Source of the DNA: Ananas comosus
Lineage: Eukaryota; Streptophyta; Magnoliopsida; Poales; Bromeliaceae
Assembly (NCBI RefSeq): GCF_001540865.1
Contig: NC_033630.1
Span: forward strand, 3,512,616 to 3,576,615
Length of the DNA: 64,000 bases
Direction of reading: 5' to 3'
Positions 12,081-23,765 of this stretch are shown here, piece by piece. The notes under the pieces are model-generated. The model was not told where the DNA came from. It saw nothing but the letters and a program-made list of their open reading frames with translations, and did no database searches. The position numbers and the translations under genes were made by a program. Numbering within the stretch: position 1 is the first letter of the stretch; every line of letters begins with the position of its first letter.

Positions 12081-12295
12081 GTAGGGCTAGAATACTTGTA
12101 AAAGCATCATGAGAGTGATACTTGTGTGTTTTTAGCCCTTGGATGGAGAGATGTGAGGTTGAGATGATGGTGGTAGGTGGTGGTAGGTGGAATAGTGTTT
12201 AATCCAAGGACTATTAATAATCAAAAAGTAGATCCAATGGCTTAAAACCTAATAGCACCATGATGATGATACTTGTAAAAGTATCATAGCTCAAC
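12081..12295 (-). mobile_element. Micron-like MITE copy 3, inverted relative to copy 2
   Basis: Bounded by (TA)n at about 12063-12080 and 12296-12316. Reads as the reverse complement of 9685-9901 with few changes, including the GTGGTAGGTGG units. The pair therefore forms large inverted repeats around the C-terminal kinase exon at 11338-11502. Confidence 0.75.
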
Positions 12296-12316
12296 TATAT
12301 ATATATATATATATAT

Positions 12317-12480
12317 AAGCAACGACCCAACCCGCTAGCAACAATAACTCGTTGGGCCCAACCACCTGCCCAAAATGCTTAAGCCCAATTATTATTACTA
12401 GCATGTAGGTCTCATATAAACTGATCGGAATCAATATCCCATCCGATGTGGGANTAGGGTTGAGTGGTCCCCACAAGGTA
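12317..12480. repeat. Dispersed repeat with CCCATCCGATGTGGGA motif
   Basis: The stretch has CCCAACC, TTGGGCCCAACC and CCCATCCGATGTGGGA motifs, the kind of sequence seen in short LTR-like or TRIM-like plant repeats. A single N lies at 12453, immediately after the motif. I cannot identify ends or a family. Confidence 0.3.
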
Positions 12481-12582
12481 ATAGTATTAATTCAAAGGTT
12501 AAAAATGATTAAAGGGGTTGATCTAAAAGCCAAAAATTCAGAAGCACCAGATACTCTATACTTCCGATAGCATAGTAGCTCT

Positions 12583-12789
12583 ACTCTATGCTTCAGTCGT
12601 TAATTTTTACGTCCACTTGATGAACAAGAGAACAATATCGAAAAAGTATGAAATTTGATTTCTACATACTTCAAGTGGTATAGATCATTTTCAATGGTAT
12701 CGATTGTCGATTTGGAGGCTCTATTATCGAAAATAAATGAATAGCAACGGAGCTCGTTTGCTACCGATAGTATTCCAGCTTAGCTATAT
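12583..12789 (+). mobile_element. Half copy of the long Micron-like subfamily
   Basis: Matches the right half of the element at 43065-43603 (CAATATCGAAAAAGTATGAA, a GTCGATTTGGAGGC block, TGCTACCGATAGTAT), and ends at a short (TA)n. The left half is absent. Confidence 0.6.
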
Positions 12790-13417
12790 ATATATAAGAT
12801 CACGGGGCCCTAAGTAATAAGATGATAGAGTGATGAGTGCGTCCTTTTTATCAACACATGCATCTTTTTAAAATTATTGGTTAGCGCTTACGATCTATAT
12901 CTATAACTATTGTTGACAAAATAATGGTTTGATGTTTTTGACAAATTAACCCTTTTTGATGTTTTTGGCAAATTAACCCTTTTTTTTGTTTATTATTTTT
13001 GGCATATCATTTTAGGATGTTGGTGACACAGTAGTGTTATATTTGAGCAGGTTGTCCTAGTTTTAGGAGGGTTGGCATCTCCAGATACTCTCAGGCACGA
13101 AGATCGAGAAGCTTAAAACAAGCATTAAAGGTAAATATAGATTGCTTATTGCCAAAATTTCATAAAATACGGATGGATATTCGAAGGTAAAAAATTATAA
13201 TTTGTGGTCCTATTTTACGTGTGGATACGATTTCTAAGGTGATCATATTGTATGAGTTCTCAATTCTATATTGATAATTGATTAAAATGAATGCGGATTT
13301 TGTGTGTAGAGAGAGAAAAGAGGGAGAGAGAGAAAACAAACATATGTCTTTTTCTTTTTCAGTATAGCACTACAAAATGAAATGGCCTACACAGCATAAC
13401 AGTTAGGAGTAATTATT

Positions 13418-13522
13418 TTTTTTTTTTGAGAGAAAGGTAGCATGCTACCCGCTTCATTCAATAAGAACGTGAATTAAGCTATATGGGTGAGGCAACAAGG
13501 CCTCGGCACGTGACGAGAAGAC

Positions 13523-13560
<38 letters not shown>
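13418..13560 (-). mobile_element. L1-type LINE 3' end fragment
   Basis: On the minus strand: a T/C run, GTTGCCTCACCCATATAGC, GAAGCGGGTAGCATGCTA, CTCTC, poly-A. The same 3' end as the longer L1 fragment at 32900-33510, so a 5'-truncated insertion. Confidence 0.65.
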
Positions 13561-13709
13561 AAAAAAAGGGTGGGGTCAGCTACAGTTGAGTCAGTCAGGC
13601 GAAAGTTTCATCCACAGGTCCGTCAACTGATTGATCTTGTAAGTACCTACTGTTGGGTCGTACTGAGACGTCCTGAAGATCGCCCTATTCCGGAGTAATT
13701 TATTTAATC

Positions 13710-14460
13710 GGATAATTTCATATAACTCTCTATAAATATATAAAATAGTAGATATATTTCTATGAAGTTTGAATTTTTAGATTTATCCCTCAAAAGTTTC
13801 TAATAGTTTCAAATGTATCAGTGCCTGTTAGAAAATTGTAGCTACCTATAGATAAAATACTTAACTTTGATTAGCGAGTGAGGTAATTGATCTTTTTATC
13901 CCTCTGATATTATACTTTCTTTTTTTAATCAAAATCCTTTTTTGATCAAAACCCTAACAATGGAAACTGTTCTTCCTCTAGTTTCGGCTTTTCCTTTTCT
14001 TCTTCCTCTCTCTCTTTTATCCTAGTTTCGAATTCGTAACTAGGGTTTCTTCGTCCACGTTCATTAACAATGTATGTTGTTTTGCCCATGTCAAGCGAGA
14101 GGGAATCAATATTAGATAGGTAAAAGAGAAAATGAGTGAGAGAAGAGATAGAGAAGAAGTTTACAATAATGGTGGATTGGATTAGTATTTACAGAGGAAG
14201 AAGATAATCATTGAAAAATTTTGGGAGGACATTTTTGTATGATTCTAATAGTTGAGACTTTTGAAGAGGCATATTTCTAATAGCAAAATTGACATTTCAC
14301 TTATCTTCTGTTAAAAAATAAATAATAAGCTAACGGTAATAAACCAAATGGCAAATATGAACATCATTGGACTTTGAAGGGATAAATTTAAAAACATGAA
14401 CTTTACAGAGATATATCTGCTATTTGATATATTTACAGTGAGCTGTATAAAATTATCCCT
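13710..14460 (+). mobile_element. MITE copy, longer variant
   Basis: Ends resemble those of 8120-8620 (TAATTTCATATAACTCTC on the left, ACAGTGAGCTGTATAAAATT on the right). About 250 bp longer in the middle, with a CT-rich block near 13970-14060, so another insertion may be nested. No coding sequence. Confidence 0.45.
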
Positions 14461-14606
14461 TATTAATTTATTACTTGTTTTTTAGAAGATTTTTTTTTTT
14501 TTTTTGATTTAGGATATCCAGCTGCAAGATGAGGATATTAAATAACTGCCAAATGGAACAAAAATAGTTTTCTGTGTCAGCTTGTTGGTGTCCATGACTA
14601 CATAAA

Positions 14607-14960
14607 AAGATGGCGATATAATTGTCTATATACCCCTTAAAACTTTTTACCTCTAATTCTTTTTATTCAAAATTACTCTTTGTATATTTCTCCGTAATTC
14701 AAAATATCACTGCGGATAGTATACGTAAGTTATTTCGGTTAAGACCAGATTAATTTCTACCAGAATTAAAAAAAGTCAAAACATTTCTTTGCCCCTAACT
14801 TAAGAACAAATAAGAAAATTTGTTGATGATAGTAGAAATGTATATTTTAAAAAAAAAATCAAAATATTTCTTTTTTCCCCTAACTTAAGGACAAAATAAA
14901 AAAAAAAACGCTAGTGACACATAGAATTGAAATTTGAAAGACAAAATAGTAATTTTGCTA
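14607..14960 (+). repeat. Partial copy of the 29621-30118 element family
   Basis: Shares TTGTCTATATACCCCTTAAA-type and CTAACTTAAGGACAAA-type blocks with the element at 29621-30118. The ends are unclear. Confidence 0.35.
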
Positions 14961-14994
14961 GTGATATAATAGTTTGTTTCAGAATCAACTCACG

Positions 14995-16104
14995 GGTATC
15001 GTTTGTTCGAGATAAGCAAAAGTGACTATTCTAAGGATAGGTATAAATTGACGGTATAAAGCGGGATTAGATTAATTTTGCGTTTGTATGAAATTGGTTA
15101 TTCCTGAAATAAAAAAATTAGCGTTTGATTAGGTAAGATGGGATAGAGAAAGATAGTGGGCTTATAGAATAAAAAATAATTATTATTATGCCTCTATTAT
15201 ATTTGAATTTAAATTTTAAATTTTATATATATTTTTTAAATTTAAAAATTTTAACTTTGAAATTCAAATTTGAAATTTAACATCTCAAACTTTAAATTCA
15301 AAATTTTAAATTTAAATTTCAAACTTTAAATTTAAGATCAAATTTAAATTTGAAAAAATATAAAATATCAAATTTTAAATTTCAAAGTTAAAATATCAAA
15401 ATTTAAATTTAAAATTTAAAATTTAAATTATAAACTTTAATTTTGAGATTATAAATTATAAATTTTTAATTTATAAATTTTTAAAATAAGATAGGGTGTG
15501 GAACAATTAATAAAAATAATTTATTATAATATTTAAATATAATTTACTATAAATTTATTATAATATTTAAATATAAATAATAATTATTAATATAGTACAA
15601 TTAATAATTTTATAATAATAAAATAATGTATTATAATATATAAATTTTAAAATTAAAATTTAATTTTTTTAATTTTTAAATAAGAATAGGGTGGGAACAA
15701 TTAATAAAACTATTTATTATAATAAATTTAATATATTTTTTAAATTCTACTTAAACTTCATTTAATAAAAAGAATTTTATTATAATATTTAAATATAAAT
15801 AATATGTATTAATATAGTACAATTAATAATATTATAATAAAAATAATGTATTATAATACAACATATTATATTTATATAATTTAGTTTTAATTCAATTTAT
15901 AATTTTAATTAAGTTTGAAATTAAGGATCAGAATAGTGTTGTTCCACCAAAATGGTGGAATAGCAAATCCCTTGCTATTCCGGGATAACCGGGAATAGCA
16001 AGGTTTGACCGGGATAAAATATCCCGGCCAAATTTCACCCCGTTTGGCGGAATAGCGGGAATAACTTTCGTTATCCCCGCTTATCCCCCCAACCAAACGG
16101 GGCC
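14995..16104 (-). mobile_element. PIF/Harbinger-like element, inverted copy
   Basis: Left end GGTATCGTTTGTTCGAG, right end CCAAACGGGGCC followed by CTAAGG. It is the reverse complement of 764-1768 in order and sequence, including GGGATAA/TTATCCC blocks and an AT-rich core. It lacks the N-bounded insert of that copy. Non-autonomous. The flank to 16862 holds no gene apart from the kinase 3' region. Confidence 0.65.
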
Positions 16105-16862
16105 CTAAGGAGTACATTTGAAATAACTTAGAACGTTAAAAGAGAATAAAGAAAGTCAGGAACCTTACGGGGGGTATAAAATAACAGTGAATTTGACATT
16201 CACACACTGAAAATTGGCCCCAATAAAGTTTTGTCCAACTGAATAGCAGGGCCCAGACCTGCCATTCTCCAGAATTATAGTAACATACAAATTGGAAGTT
16301 AACTAACTACTGGTTCTTCCAAGTCTGAATAGATGCTTCGCACATGATCAAAGCTCACCCGAAAGATATGACTGCTGCTCATATGTATCTATTTTGTCAG
16401 TAATAAACATTTGTGCGCGAGTTAATCACACACGCGACGAGGTTTAAATTTAAAACATTTGGAGGCAAAAGGGTAAAAAAGAAATATAGATTAAAGAGAA
16501 AGCCTAACTAAAAGTCCAAGAGAAAACCATGTAAGGAAATTTCAGATTATTGTCCCACCATATAAAGGAGAAACTAAGAGACAAGCTTAAGATAAATTCA
16601 TTATAATAAAGCTTCCAACAAGAGAAATTCTGTTTCTTGAAGAAGCTCTAACACATACAAAACTAACACTGTCATTGACAAATTATTGATTAACAAATAG
16701 AAAGAATTAGTCTGCTGTTGGTTATATCGCAAATCGCAAATCGAAGGCACATACACATTTAAATAAAAAAAAAAAACATCAAACAAAAAACTGTATACTT
16801 TCAAGTCAATCCTTTCCGATGCAAAGACTAAATTTACAATTGATAAAAACCGCCGGAGTAAA

Positions 16863-19800
16863 TCAGTAGCCCCCACTGAATTTATAACTATCCTTTCTCA
16901 CTTTCGCCTTCTCCATCTCCCGTGTTTCTTGGCTCTCGTTGCTCGACCCTGACGGATTCTGACCGTAATCGCTGGTCGGCACACTGAATTGGCTGCTCGT
17001 GTACTCTTGACTTGTCAGCGCCATTTTCCGGAACTTCTTCATATCCTCGTTGTACTGCCCAGAGTCGTACTCCGAACCGCTGTATGAACCGAAGAATCGG
17101 CTGTGGCCTGGTCTGACTCCTTCGTTGAGATCCTCGAGAGATGCATCTCCTTCTAGAGCCCGGACAATCTGCTCAGTTTAAGATAACATAGTTAAGGAAA
17201 GAAGGGGAGAGGGGGACCATGTGCAACAAATAAAAGCAGAAGATTTTAATGCTAAATTGCAAGAAAATGTTGATACCGTTTAAAAGTAGGGAGCAAAACT
17301 ACCAAAGAAAATCAAGGAAATCCTCTTGATCCAAGATAAGTGTATAGGATATTGACTCTAGATGCTGTTTTATTCACAGAGACAACATATAAATTATATA
17401 TAAAAAGTTGGCATATACCTGGCTCATCCGTGGCCGACGCTTGGCAGAGTGGCGCACACAAGCAGCAGCACAGGCAACCATGCGTGCCATCTCATTAGCA
17501 TTAAAGTTCTTCCCCAACCGTTGATCAAGAAGGGCATCATAGTTGCCATCTTCGAGTGCTCGAGTAAGTAAAGGTCTTGCCTGCAACAGGAAGTGTGATT
17601 ACCTCCATTAAATTTACACAATACAACTACCACAGATATTATCTGTTGGTATTATTAATTCTGAAACTCAAGAGTTTAAGGAAAGGTTCTTTGTTTTTTT
17701 ATCACTCTTTTTTAGAAAAGAAGAGCAAAAGTTTGAAGGATCATAAAGAGAGGCTTATAAACTAACAAAATTATGGTAAGTTGGATTAAGCAAAAACTAA
17801 CCCAGTCAACCAAGCTATCATCCATAAATGATTGGCTTGAATCAACCGGTCGTCGTCCAGTGATTAGCTCAAGAAGCATAACTCCGAAAGAGAAGACATC
17901 AGATCTATCTGTGAGCTTGCCAGAAGATGCATATTCTGGTGCCAGATACCTACAGTTGTGATTAAGCTAGCCATCAGCAATTTTTAAACTTCTAAGAATA
18001 TAATATTTTGAAAGTGGGTTCATTAAGATTTTCATCAAAATAATTTAGCAAAGATGATTAATCTATCATCTAATTCAAAGTAATGTAACTAAACAAGACA
18101 ACACTATAAGCATGAGAGATTCAGCTTACCCAAAAGTACCCATTACTCTGGTGGAAACATGTGTGTTGTTATCAGAAGTAAACTTTGCGAGTCCAAAGTC
18201 TGCTACCTGCAAACAGACTCCAGTTAATAAAGGTGAAACAATGTTAACATATTTTGCAAAGAATAAATGGCCCAAGCAGTTTTGCAGGTCTACGATTACA
18301 TTTATGATCGACCATTTGATCATCTAGTGCATGCTTAAGATTTAGTTGATCCTTTCTAGAAGTGAGCTCTACCAAATACTCACAACCGAAACAAAATCGT
18401 CATTCTAATAACTTCATATACAGAAAATTTTATTGAAGATCTAGTCCACCACAATATCGCATAGGAATATTTCCAAGCTCGGTTTAGTCACTAATTAAAG
18501 AATCAGGTAGGGAAATTTGAAAAATGGAAGTGCTAGTTACCTGATTAATAAATCTAGTTACTTTAGAGATTCAGTCTATTCAAACTTCCAAAAGGGAAGA
18601 ACCGATTATCTGATCAATAGAAATTAGTAGATACAATCTAGATCTACTGAAAATTCAATTACAGGTCCAAACTCAAAGACCCATGACAAAACCCTGAACC
18701 CAAAGAAGAGAGTCAAATATTTCCACCTCTGTCCATTAAAATCTTACAGCTATACTATACAAGATGAGACAGTCAAAGTCGCTTATCAAGCATAGATGAC
18801 TGCAGCATAGTTAGTACTTTTTGTCACAATAGCATGAATGCATTTTCCTCATGAGATTTAATTAGGGTAAAGTCAAAAAAATTGAGCCCAACAGCTGTCC
18901 AGTTGACTTTGATTCAAACATTTCATGCAGATCAGGTATACTATAGGACAGCTCGATTCCAACCAAAAACCAGTACTGAGTTGATCCAGTTAATGGGTCT
19001 ATTAATGTAATACAACTCATTTGAATTCCTTCCAAAATTTTCTGCCTCTTTTCGTATACCGAACAATTTCAGAAAAGTTGGTGCATATTAACAAAAGAAC
19101 CTGGACAAAATATACTGAGCGTACTAAATGATGTGTTCTTCTTGATGATGCATGTGCATAGAAGCTAATTTACATAAGATCATATTTAAAATAGAATAAG
19201 AGGAAAAACTAGTAAAGAGGCATGACCTACCTTAGCCTCAAATTTATAATCCAGAAGAATATTAGCTGTCTTTATATCACGATGAATAATTTTAGGATGG
19301 CCTGCCAATCAAAATAAATTTTAATGAGAACATGCATGCCATCATTTAATCATGATTTAAAACTAAGGAATCTCTCTTTGTTTTAAAAAAAAAAAAGAAA
19401 AAGAAAAGAAAAAGCAATAGCTGAGGATATAAACTAACAATCCTCATGAAGATATGCCAGCCCCTTTGCAGCGCCCAAAGCAATCTTTAATCTAACGGGC
19501 CATTCCATGGTTGGTCGACCTTTCCCTGAAAAAAAGAGGAATAAAAAGATTCTTCATGAAATGATCGAAGATATATAATTAGGGTGGGTTGGGAACAAAA
19601 TTAAATTAAACAAATAATCTGTACAGGCAAATCATTCATCATTTACAGCGAGTTCCTTTAGTCAACTTCAAAACCTGAAGGCACGTCTATTGCCTTCATA
19701 TGAGAAACTGCGCCCAGTTGGTATTTATTATCATATTTGAGTTAGTTCAAAGATAAACAAAAACAATTCAAGGAGGTAAATAGAATTTTAGATACTTCTA

Positions 19801-21623
19801 TCACATGGGCTCTTACTTAGCAAGCCATATCGAACACAACCATATATCGATAAATTAGATAATAAAGAAGCCAAGAGGATAAAAATGGACAACACTTTTT
19901 GCTCTTCAAACATACAAATTTCTCCTAAAACATTCTTTTTTCGCCGCTTTTTGTATATTCAAAAGACTAGAAAAGAAGAATACTATTTAATTTACTTCAT
20001 TCTCAGAATAGTGTGACTGAAAAAAGAAAAGAAGGTAGAGGTAGGATTGAAGAAACACTATGACTTAGGTGCATAACCAAATTAAAAGGCATGATAATCA
20101 AAGAAAAAGGTGAGTAACAATTACCATGCAGGTGGAACTCTAATGTGTTGTTCGGAACGAACTCATAAACAAGAAGCCTCTGGCCCCCGGACATGCAATA
20201 TCCGACCAATGAAACCAAATGTTTATGGTGGACACGGCTGATAATTTCAACCTCTGCTTGGAATTCGCGTTCGCCCTGTCCACTTCCAATCTTCAATTGT
20301 TTAACTGCGATCTCTTTACCATTCGGTAGTATTCCTTTGTGCACGTATCCAAAACCGCCTTGACCAAGGAGGTTAGCATCAGAAAAGCCATTAGTAGCCA
20401 TCAGCAATTCCTCATAGGTAAAAGTGCTCTTCGAGAAGCCCAAGCCCACACCAGGGGATGGCGGGGGGAGCGGCTCACCGCCGGAATAGTTTGATCCGGA
20501 GCCCCCACTGTTAAACATAGGTGGAGGAGGAGGCGGAGGGGATGGATTTGGGGGAATTTTGACGATGTGATCGGCCGGTGGGGCCCCATTGTTTTGCCAG
20601 CTTTGGTACCTTCCGCCGCCATATGGGTCATCTGGAGACAATTAAATTGGATGAAAAACAAAAACGAGAAATAACAAACCGAAGCAATAGTGATTTTGCC
20701 ATTCACATTCAACAAAGAATTATTATGAAAAAGATAAGCCAATGCAATTAACTTGGTTTGGATAGAAACAAAGGTTTATTGAACTTTCAATCTAACATTT
20801 TTGCTACAAGGCTTTCCATATATATCCGCCATAAATGTTAAAATTTCTACAAAAAATAGAGAGAGAATTTGCATCAACCTAAGATCGCAATTTATGCCCT
20901 GGTAAAACTAGCACTTGAGAGTTGATTCATAAAAACAGTGGTATAATTGGGCCCCATACTCATCTAATCTAATGCAGAAGGAAACACCCGAAAAAATAAG
21001 AATTTTATCAAACCAGTCCTTGAAGATGAACCCTCTTGCTACCTTGGATGTCACTTTCTGATATTTAAAAGTTTGCACAAAGTGCGTTTCATGAGAACGC
21101 CTCTTCTTCTAAATGACCGTTGCTTTCAAATTTCAATCGAATAAGTAAATTAAGATCAACTCTAATTCCTTCCACATTATTATTATACCCAAAAGCCCAG
21201 AAAAAGTTCAAACAGATCTAAGCATTCTACTTCCAAAATTCGTATTAGTAATTAGGGTTTCGGATCGTACCCTTGTACGCCGGGGGCGGCGGCGACGCCG
21301 CCGAAGGGATCGCCGGAGGCGGAGGAGACGCCGACGGGGTGGCCGGAGGGGGAGAAGACGCCGACGGGGTGGCCGGAGGCGGGGGAGAAGAAGCCGACGG
21401 GGTGGCCGGGGGCGGGGGAGACGAGGCCGAAGGGGTCGCCGGGGGCGGGGAAGAAGACGCCGATGGGGTCGCCGGAGGAGGGGGAGAAGACGCCGAGGGG
21501 GTCGCCGGAGGGGGAGGGGATGGGGCGGCGGCGGCGGCGGGGGCGTCGGCGACCCGGGGAGGGGCGAGGGAGGAGAGAGCGTGGGGCGGGGAGGCGTTGG
21601 GGAGGAGAGGTGGAGTTCGACAT
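16863..21623 (-). CDS. Proline-rich PERK-type receptor-like kinase
   Basis: Eight exons on the minus strand: 21623-21271, 20631-20125, 19525-19439, 19301-19231, 18206-18130, 17949-17802, 17580-17419 and 17168-16863. All introns are GT/AG and exons 2-8 join in one frame. Exon 1 is a low-complexity region of [15 protein letters not shown] repeats. Exon 2 has [12 protein letters not shown], a proline-rich linker, then the kinase N-lobe with [11 protein letters not shown] and IAVKQLK. Later exons carry [34 protein letters not shown] and [20 protein letters not shown], and a PERK tail with [15 protein letters not shown]. All catalytic residues are present, so an active Ser/Thr kinase is likely (about 569 residues). 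Two oddities: the ATG at 21623 is one base out of frame with the proline-rich reading frame, and there is no hydrophobic membrane segment between the proline-rich part and the kinase, unlike typical PERKs. PERKs are thought to sense cell-wall state. Confidence 0.85.
21290..21535 (-). repeat. GC-rich minisatellite within PERK exon 1
   Basis: About seven imperfect units of roughly 30-36 bp, each encoding a [14 protein letters not shown] block on the minus strand. Such tandem GC-rich DNA is prone to length change and to sequencing error. Confidence 0.75.
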
Positions 21624-21740
21624 GATTGTGTGGCGGTTCTTTTTTTGGCTACTTGTCCTCCTCCTCCTCTTTGATCTCCTCCTCTTTTACTTGCAACAAC
21701 ACCACATTAAAGCTTAGTATAAGCGTCGTACAGCAGCAAT

Positions 21741-21957
21741 TTCTCTCTCTCTCTCTCTCTCTCTATCTTCTTCTCCAATCCATTCTTAACTGGGTAGAGT
21801 ATAGTTCGATCGGTTGCAAAATGAAAGAAGAAGAAGAAGAAGAAGAAGAAGAAGAAGAAGAAGAAGATACTAGTAGTTGGTCTCTCTCGTTTTATGGGGA
21901 TTCGTTCTGCGTCCTCGTGGGTGGGAACTGGGAACTGGGAACTGGGAACTGGGAACG
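21741..21957. repeat. Cluster of simple repeats upstream of the PERK gene
   Basis: Three simple repeats lie within 220 bp upstream of the minus-strand PERK start: (CT)n at 21741-21765, (GAA)n at 21824-21867 and about five GGGAACT units at 21923-21956. On the gene's strand the first is a (GA)n tract, common in plant 5' leaders and core promoters. Confidence 0.8.
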
Positions 21958-22540
21958 AACGGGGCAGGTGCTACTAAATAAGAAACTACTTATTCAGTAC
22001 CGTAATAACATCTTATAATCCTCCTATTCTTACATATATTTAAGTATCTTGTTACAGCTACGGTGAGGGGGGGGGGCGAAGAGTGACGACTGAGGAGAGG
22101 GAAGGTGTGGGGCCCACACGGTGGGACGCCCGCGCTTTTGCCACGGCCGTTGGGAAAAAACCGAACCGAAAGTCGCTGCTTCCTGAGCTGGCTGGCTGTT
22201 AGGTGGTAATACCCTGCAGCTCCACGGTGCATTGGATTGGATCTTACTAAAACTCTTTTAAGAATGAAAATCACGAGCTCACCTACTATACTTCCCAAAA
22301 GTACAAAAACTTTCATACATTAAAATTATTTTTGATAATAAAATATTTAATTTAACGATTAATCTTATTAGATGTGATCTATAAAAAAGTAAAAAACAGT
22401 AGTTTAAAAATAATTTTTAATTTTGTCTGCTTAACATATAAGTAGTTTAAAAATAAACCGGCTCAAAATAAAAATCTTATAAAAAATAATAATAAAAAGA
22501 CTTAAATTTTGAATCGGAAACATTAATCTTTCCCTTTATG
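21958..22540. other. Upstream region of the PERK gene
   Basis: A GC-richer block at 22060-22230 (G run at 22069-22076, GTGGGGCCCACACGGTGGGA, CCGTTGGG) may belong to the promoter of the minus-strand PERK gene. The remainder is AT-rich with no gene. Confidence 0.3.
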
Positions 22541-22830
22541 GTAAGTAAAATTTTTTAGTAAAATTTTATCTAATTTGGATTATTCTACACCGTCGAACTT
22601 ACACACATATCACATTAGATATTAAAATAATTATTTTTTGAGGTCATTTAATCACTTAGTAAATAATTTTAAAAATTATTAAAATTTGATTTCTAAATAG
22701 TTCTAATAGAATAGATTATGTCTAAAGGAATTAATTGTCGAATCAGATGCTGCATTATCGAAAATAAGTAAAAAAAAATATGAAGGCCTCTATACTTTCA
22801 AAAGTACATAAGATGTACTCTGAAAGCAGT
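22540..22830. mobile_element. Eroded relative of the long Micron-like subfamily
   Basis: Contains TTTGATTTCTAAATAGTTCTA, GTCGAATCAGATGCTGC and ATTATCGAAAATAAG-like blocks also seen at 12583-12789 and 43065-43603. No clear ends. Confidence 0.35.
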
Positions 22831-22910
22831 CATACAAGAACTGCCCAAAAATACTGAACGAATATTTTATTTTCATAGTTTTTTTTAAAAAATTATAATA
22901 TTTGATAGAT

Positions 22911-23156
22911 ATATAAGTGCAATTAAATGTTTATCTTTGCTGTCAATTATGCAACTACATTTTCATTTTGGTAACTGCTTATATACATATAAATATTTGA
23001 TTACACTTCTTATCTATCAAATGAGAATTTATATGTATATAAGTGCAATTAAATGTTTATCTTTGCTGTCAATTATGCAACTACATTTTCATTTTGGTAA
23101 CTGCTTATATACATATAAATTCTCATTTGATAGATAAGAAGTGTAATCAAATATTT
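22911..23156. repeat. Direct repeat combined with a perfect 53-bp inverted repeat
   Basis: A unit of about 84 bp starting near 22911 recurs at 23037 (period 126 bp). Arms 22991-23043 and 23104-23156 are exact reverse complements over 53 bp and enclose a 60-nt loop made of the repeated unit. The arm core is TTGATTACACTTCTTATC. No coding significance; an open frame through it simply translates the repeat. Confidence 0.9.
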
Positions 23157-23192
23157 ATCTTTATTTTCCATATATATATATATACATATATA

Positions 23193-23405
23193 GAGTCCGG
23201 CTACTATACTATCGATAGTACCAAGCCCTTAATACTATTGAGTTTTCTGCCGTTAGATCTACCCTTTGATCATTTCCACCCATTAGATTATACTATTAAA
23301 CCAACCACCAACTCAACCCTAGGAGACCACTATCAATTTAACCGGGGACCACTATCATTCTAACCGCACATCTATTCATCCAATGGCCGAAAACTCAATA
23401 GTACC
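23193..23405 (+). mobile_element. Micron-like MITE copy, ends at an N
   Basis: Follows a (TA)n tract and begins GAGTCCGGCTACTATACT with the palindrome ACTATCGATAGT. The interior matches 62981-63202. The right palindrome and terminus are missing: the sequence stops at ATAGTACC followed by N at 23406. Confidence 0.75.
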
Positions 23406-23765
23406 NATAAGGACTAAACTTATTTAGAAAATCATAATTAACTAGTAGAAAGTGAGATAATTTAAGATATTGAGCTCCATTAAATAAGTTGATACTGAGA
23501 ATAAGTCGTATGTATTTTTGTGGCACTTACTCAAGCATTCCTTAATTTTGCAAAAGCATGTAGCATTCACATAAGCACGATCAAACTAACGTGTTTTCCA
23601 CTTAATTTTGTCATGAGATTGTTTAAAATAAATAAAATAAATTTGCAGTAAAACCTGGTCAATCATGAGTATTCAATCACATTGTTTACTTTTTTTTTTT
23701 GTTCTCCGTTACTCACATGTTTCGTAAAGTAATCAGAGAGAATACTTTTGGATTGGTATATTTTT

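Larger units (their letters stand above)
6542..13116 (+). pseudogene. PERK-like receptor kinase, one kinase exon missing
   Basis: Recognisable exons: 6542-6678, 6777-6892, 6992-7669, 7946-8032, 8694-8764, 9241-9320, 11338-11502 and 13051-13116. Exon 1 encodes MPSCSDCC plus a strongly hydrophobic membrane stretch, exon 2 an amphipathic segment, and exon 3 a Ser/Thr/Pro-rich juxtamembrane region, then the kinase N-lobe with [11 protein letters not shown] and the catalytic Lys in VAVKQLK. Later exons carry HRDIKAAN and DFGLAK. Splice phases agree throughout to 9320. The exon that should come next, with [25 protein letters not shown] and the LVDW end (148-151 nt in the two paralogues), was not found between 9321 and 11337. 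That interval is filled by a MITE, a SINE and AT-rich DNA. Exon 6 also has one extra codon. Joining 9320 directly to 11338 breaks the frame. The gene is therefore probably non-functional as a kinase; it could also be a local assembly loss. Closest relative in the window: the minus-strand gene at 34177-38885. Confidence 0.8.

Noticed and set aside
21273..21717. Plus-strand Gly/Asp-rich reading frames
   Set aside because: They are the antisense of the PERK proline-rich exon, whose minus-strand frame is supported by splice sites and by the kinase exons that follow.
22937..23363. Plus-strand frames with repeated MQLHFHFGNCLYTYK text
   Set aside because: They are translations of the direct repeat and inverted arms at 22911-23156 and run into a MITE. 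No gene family is recognised.
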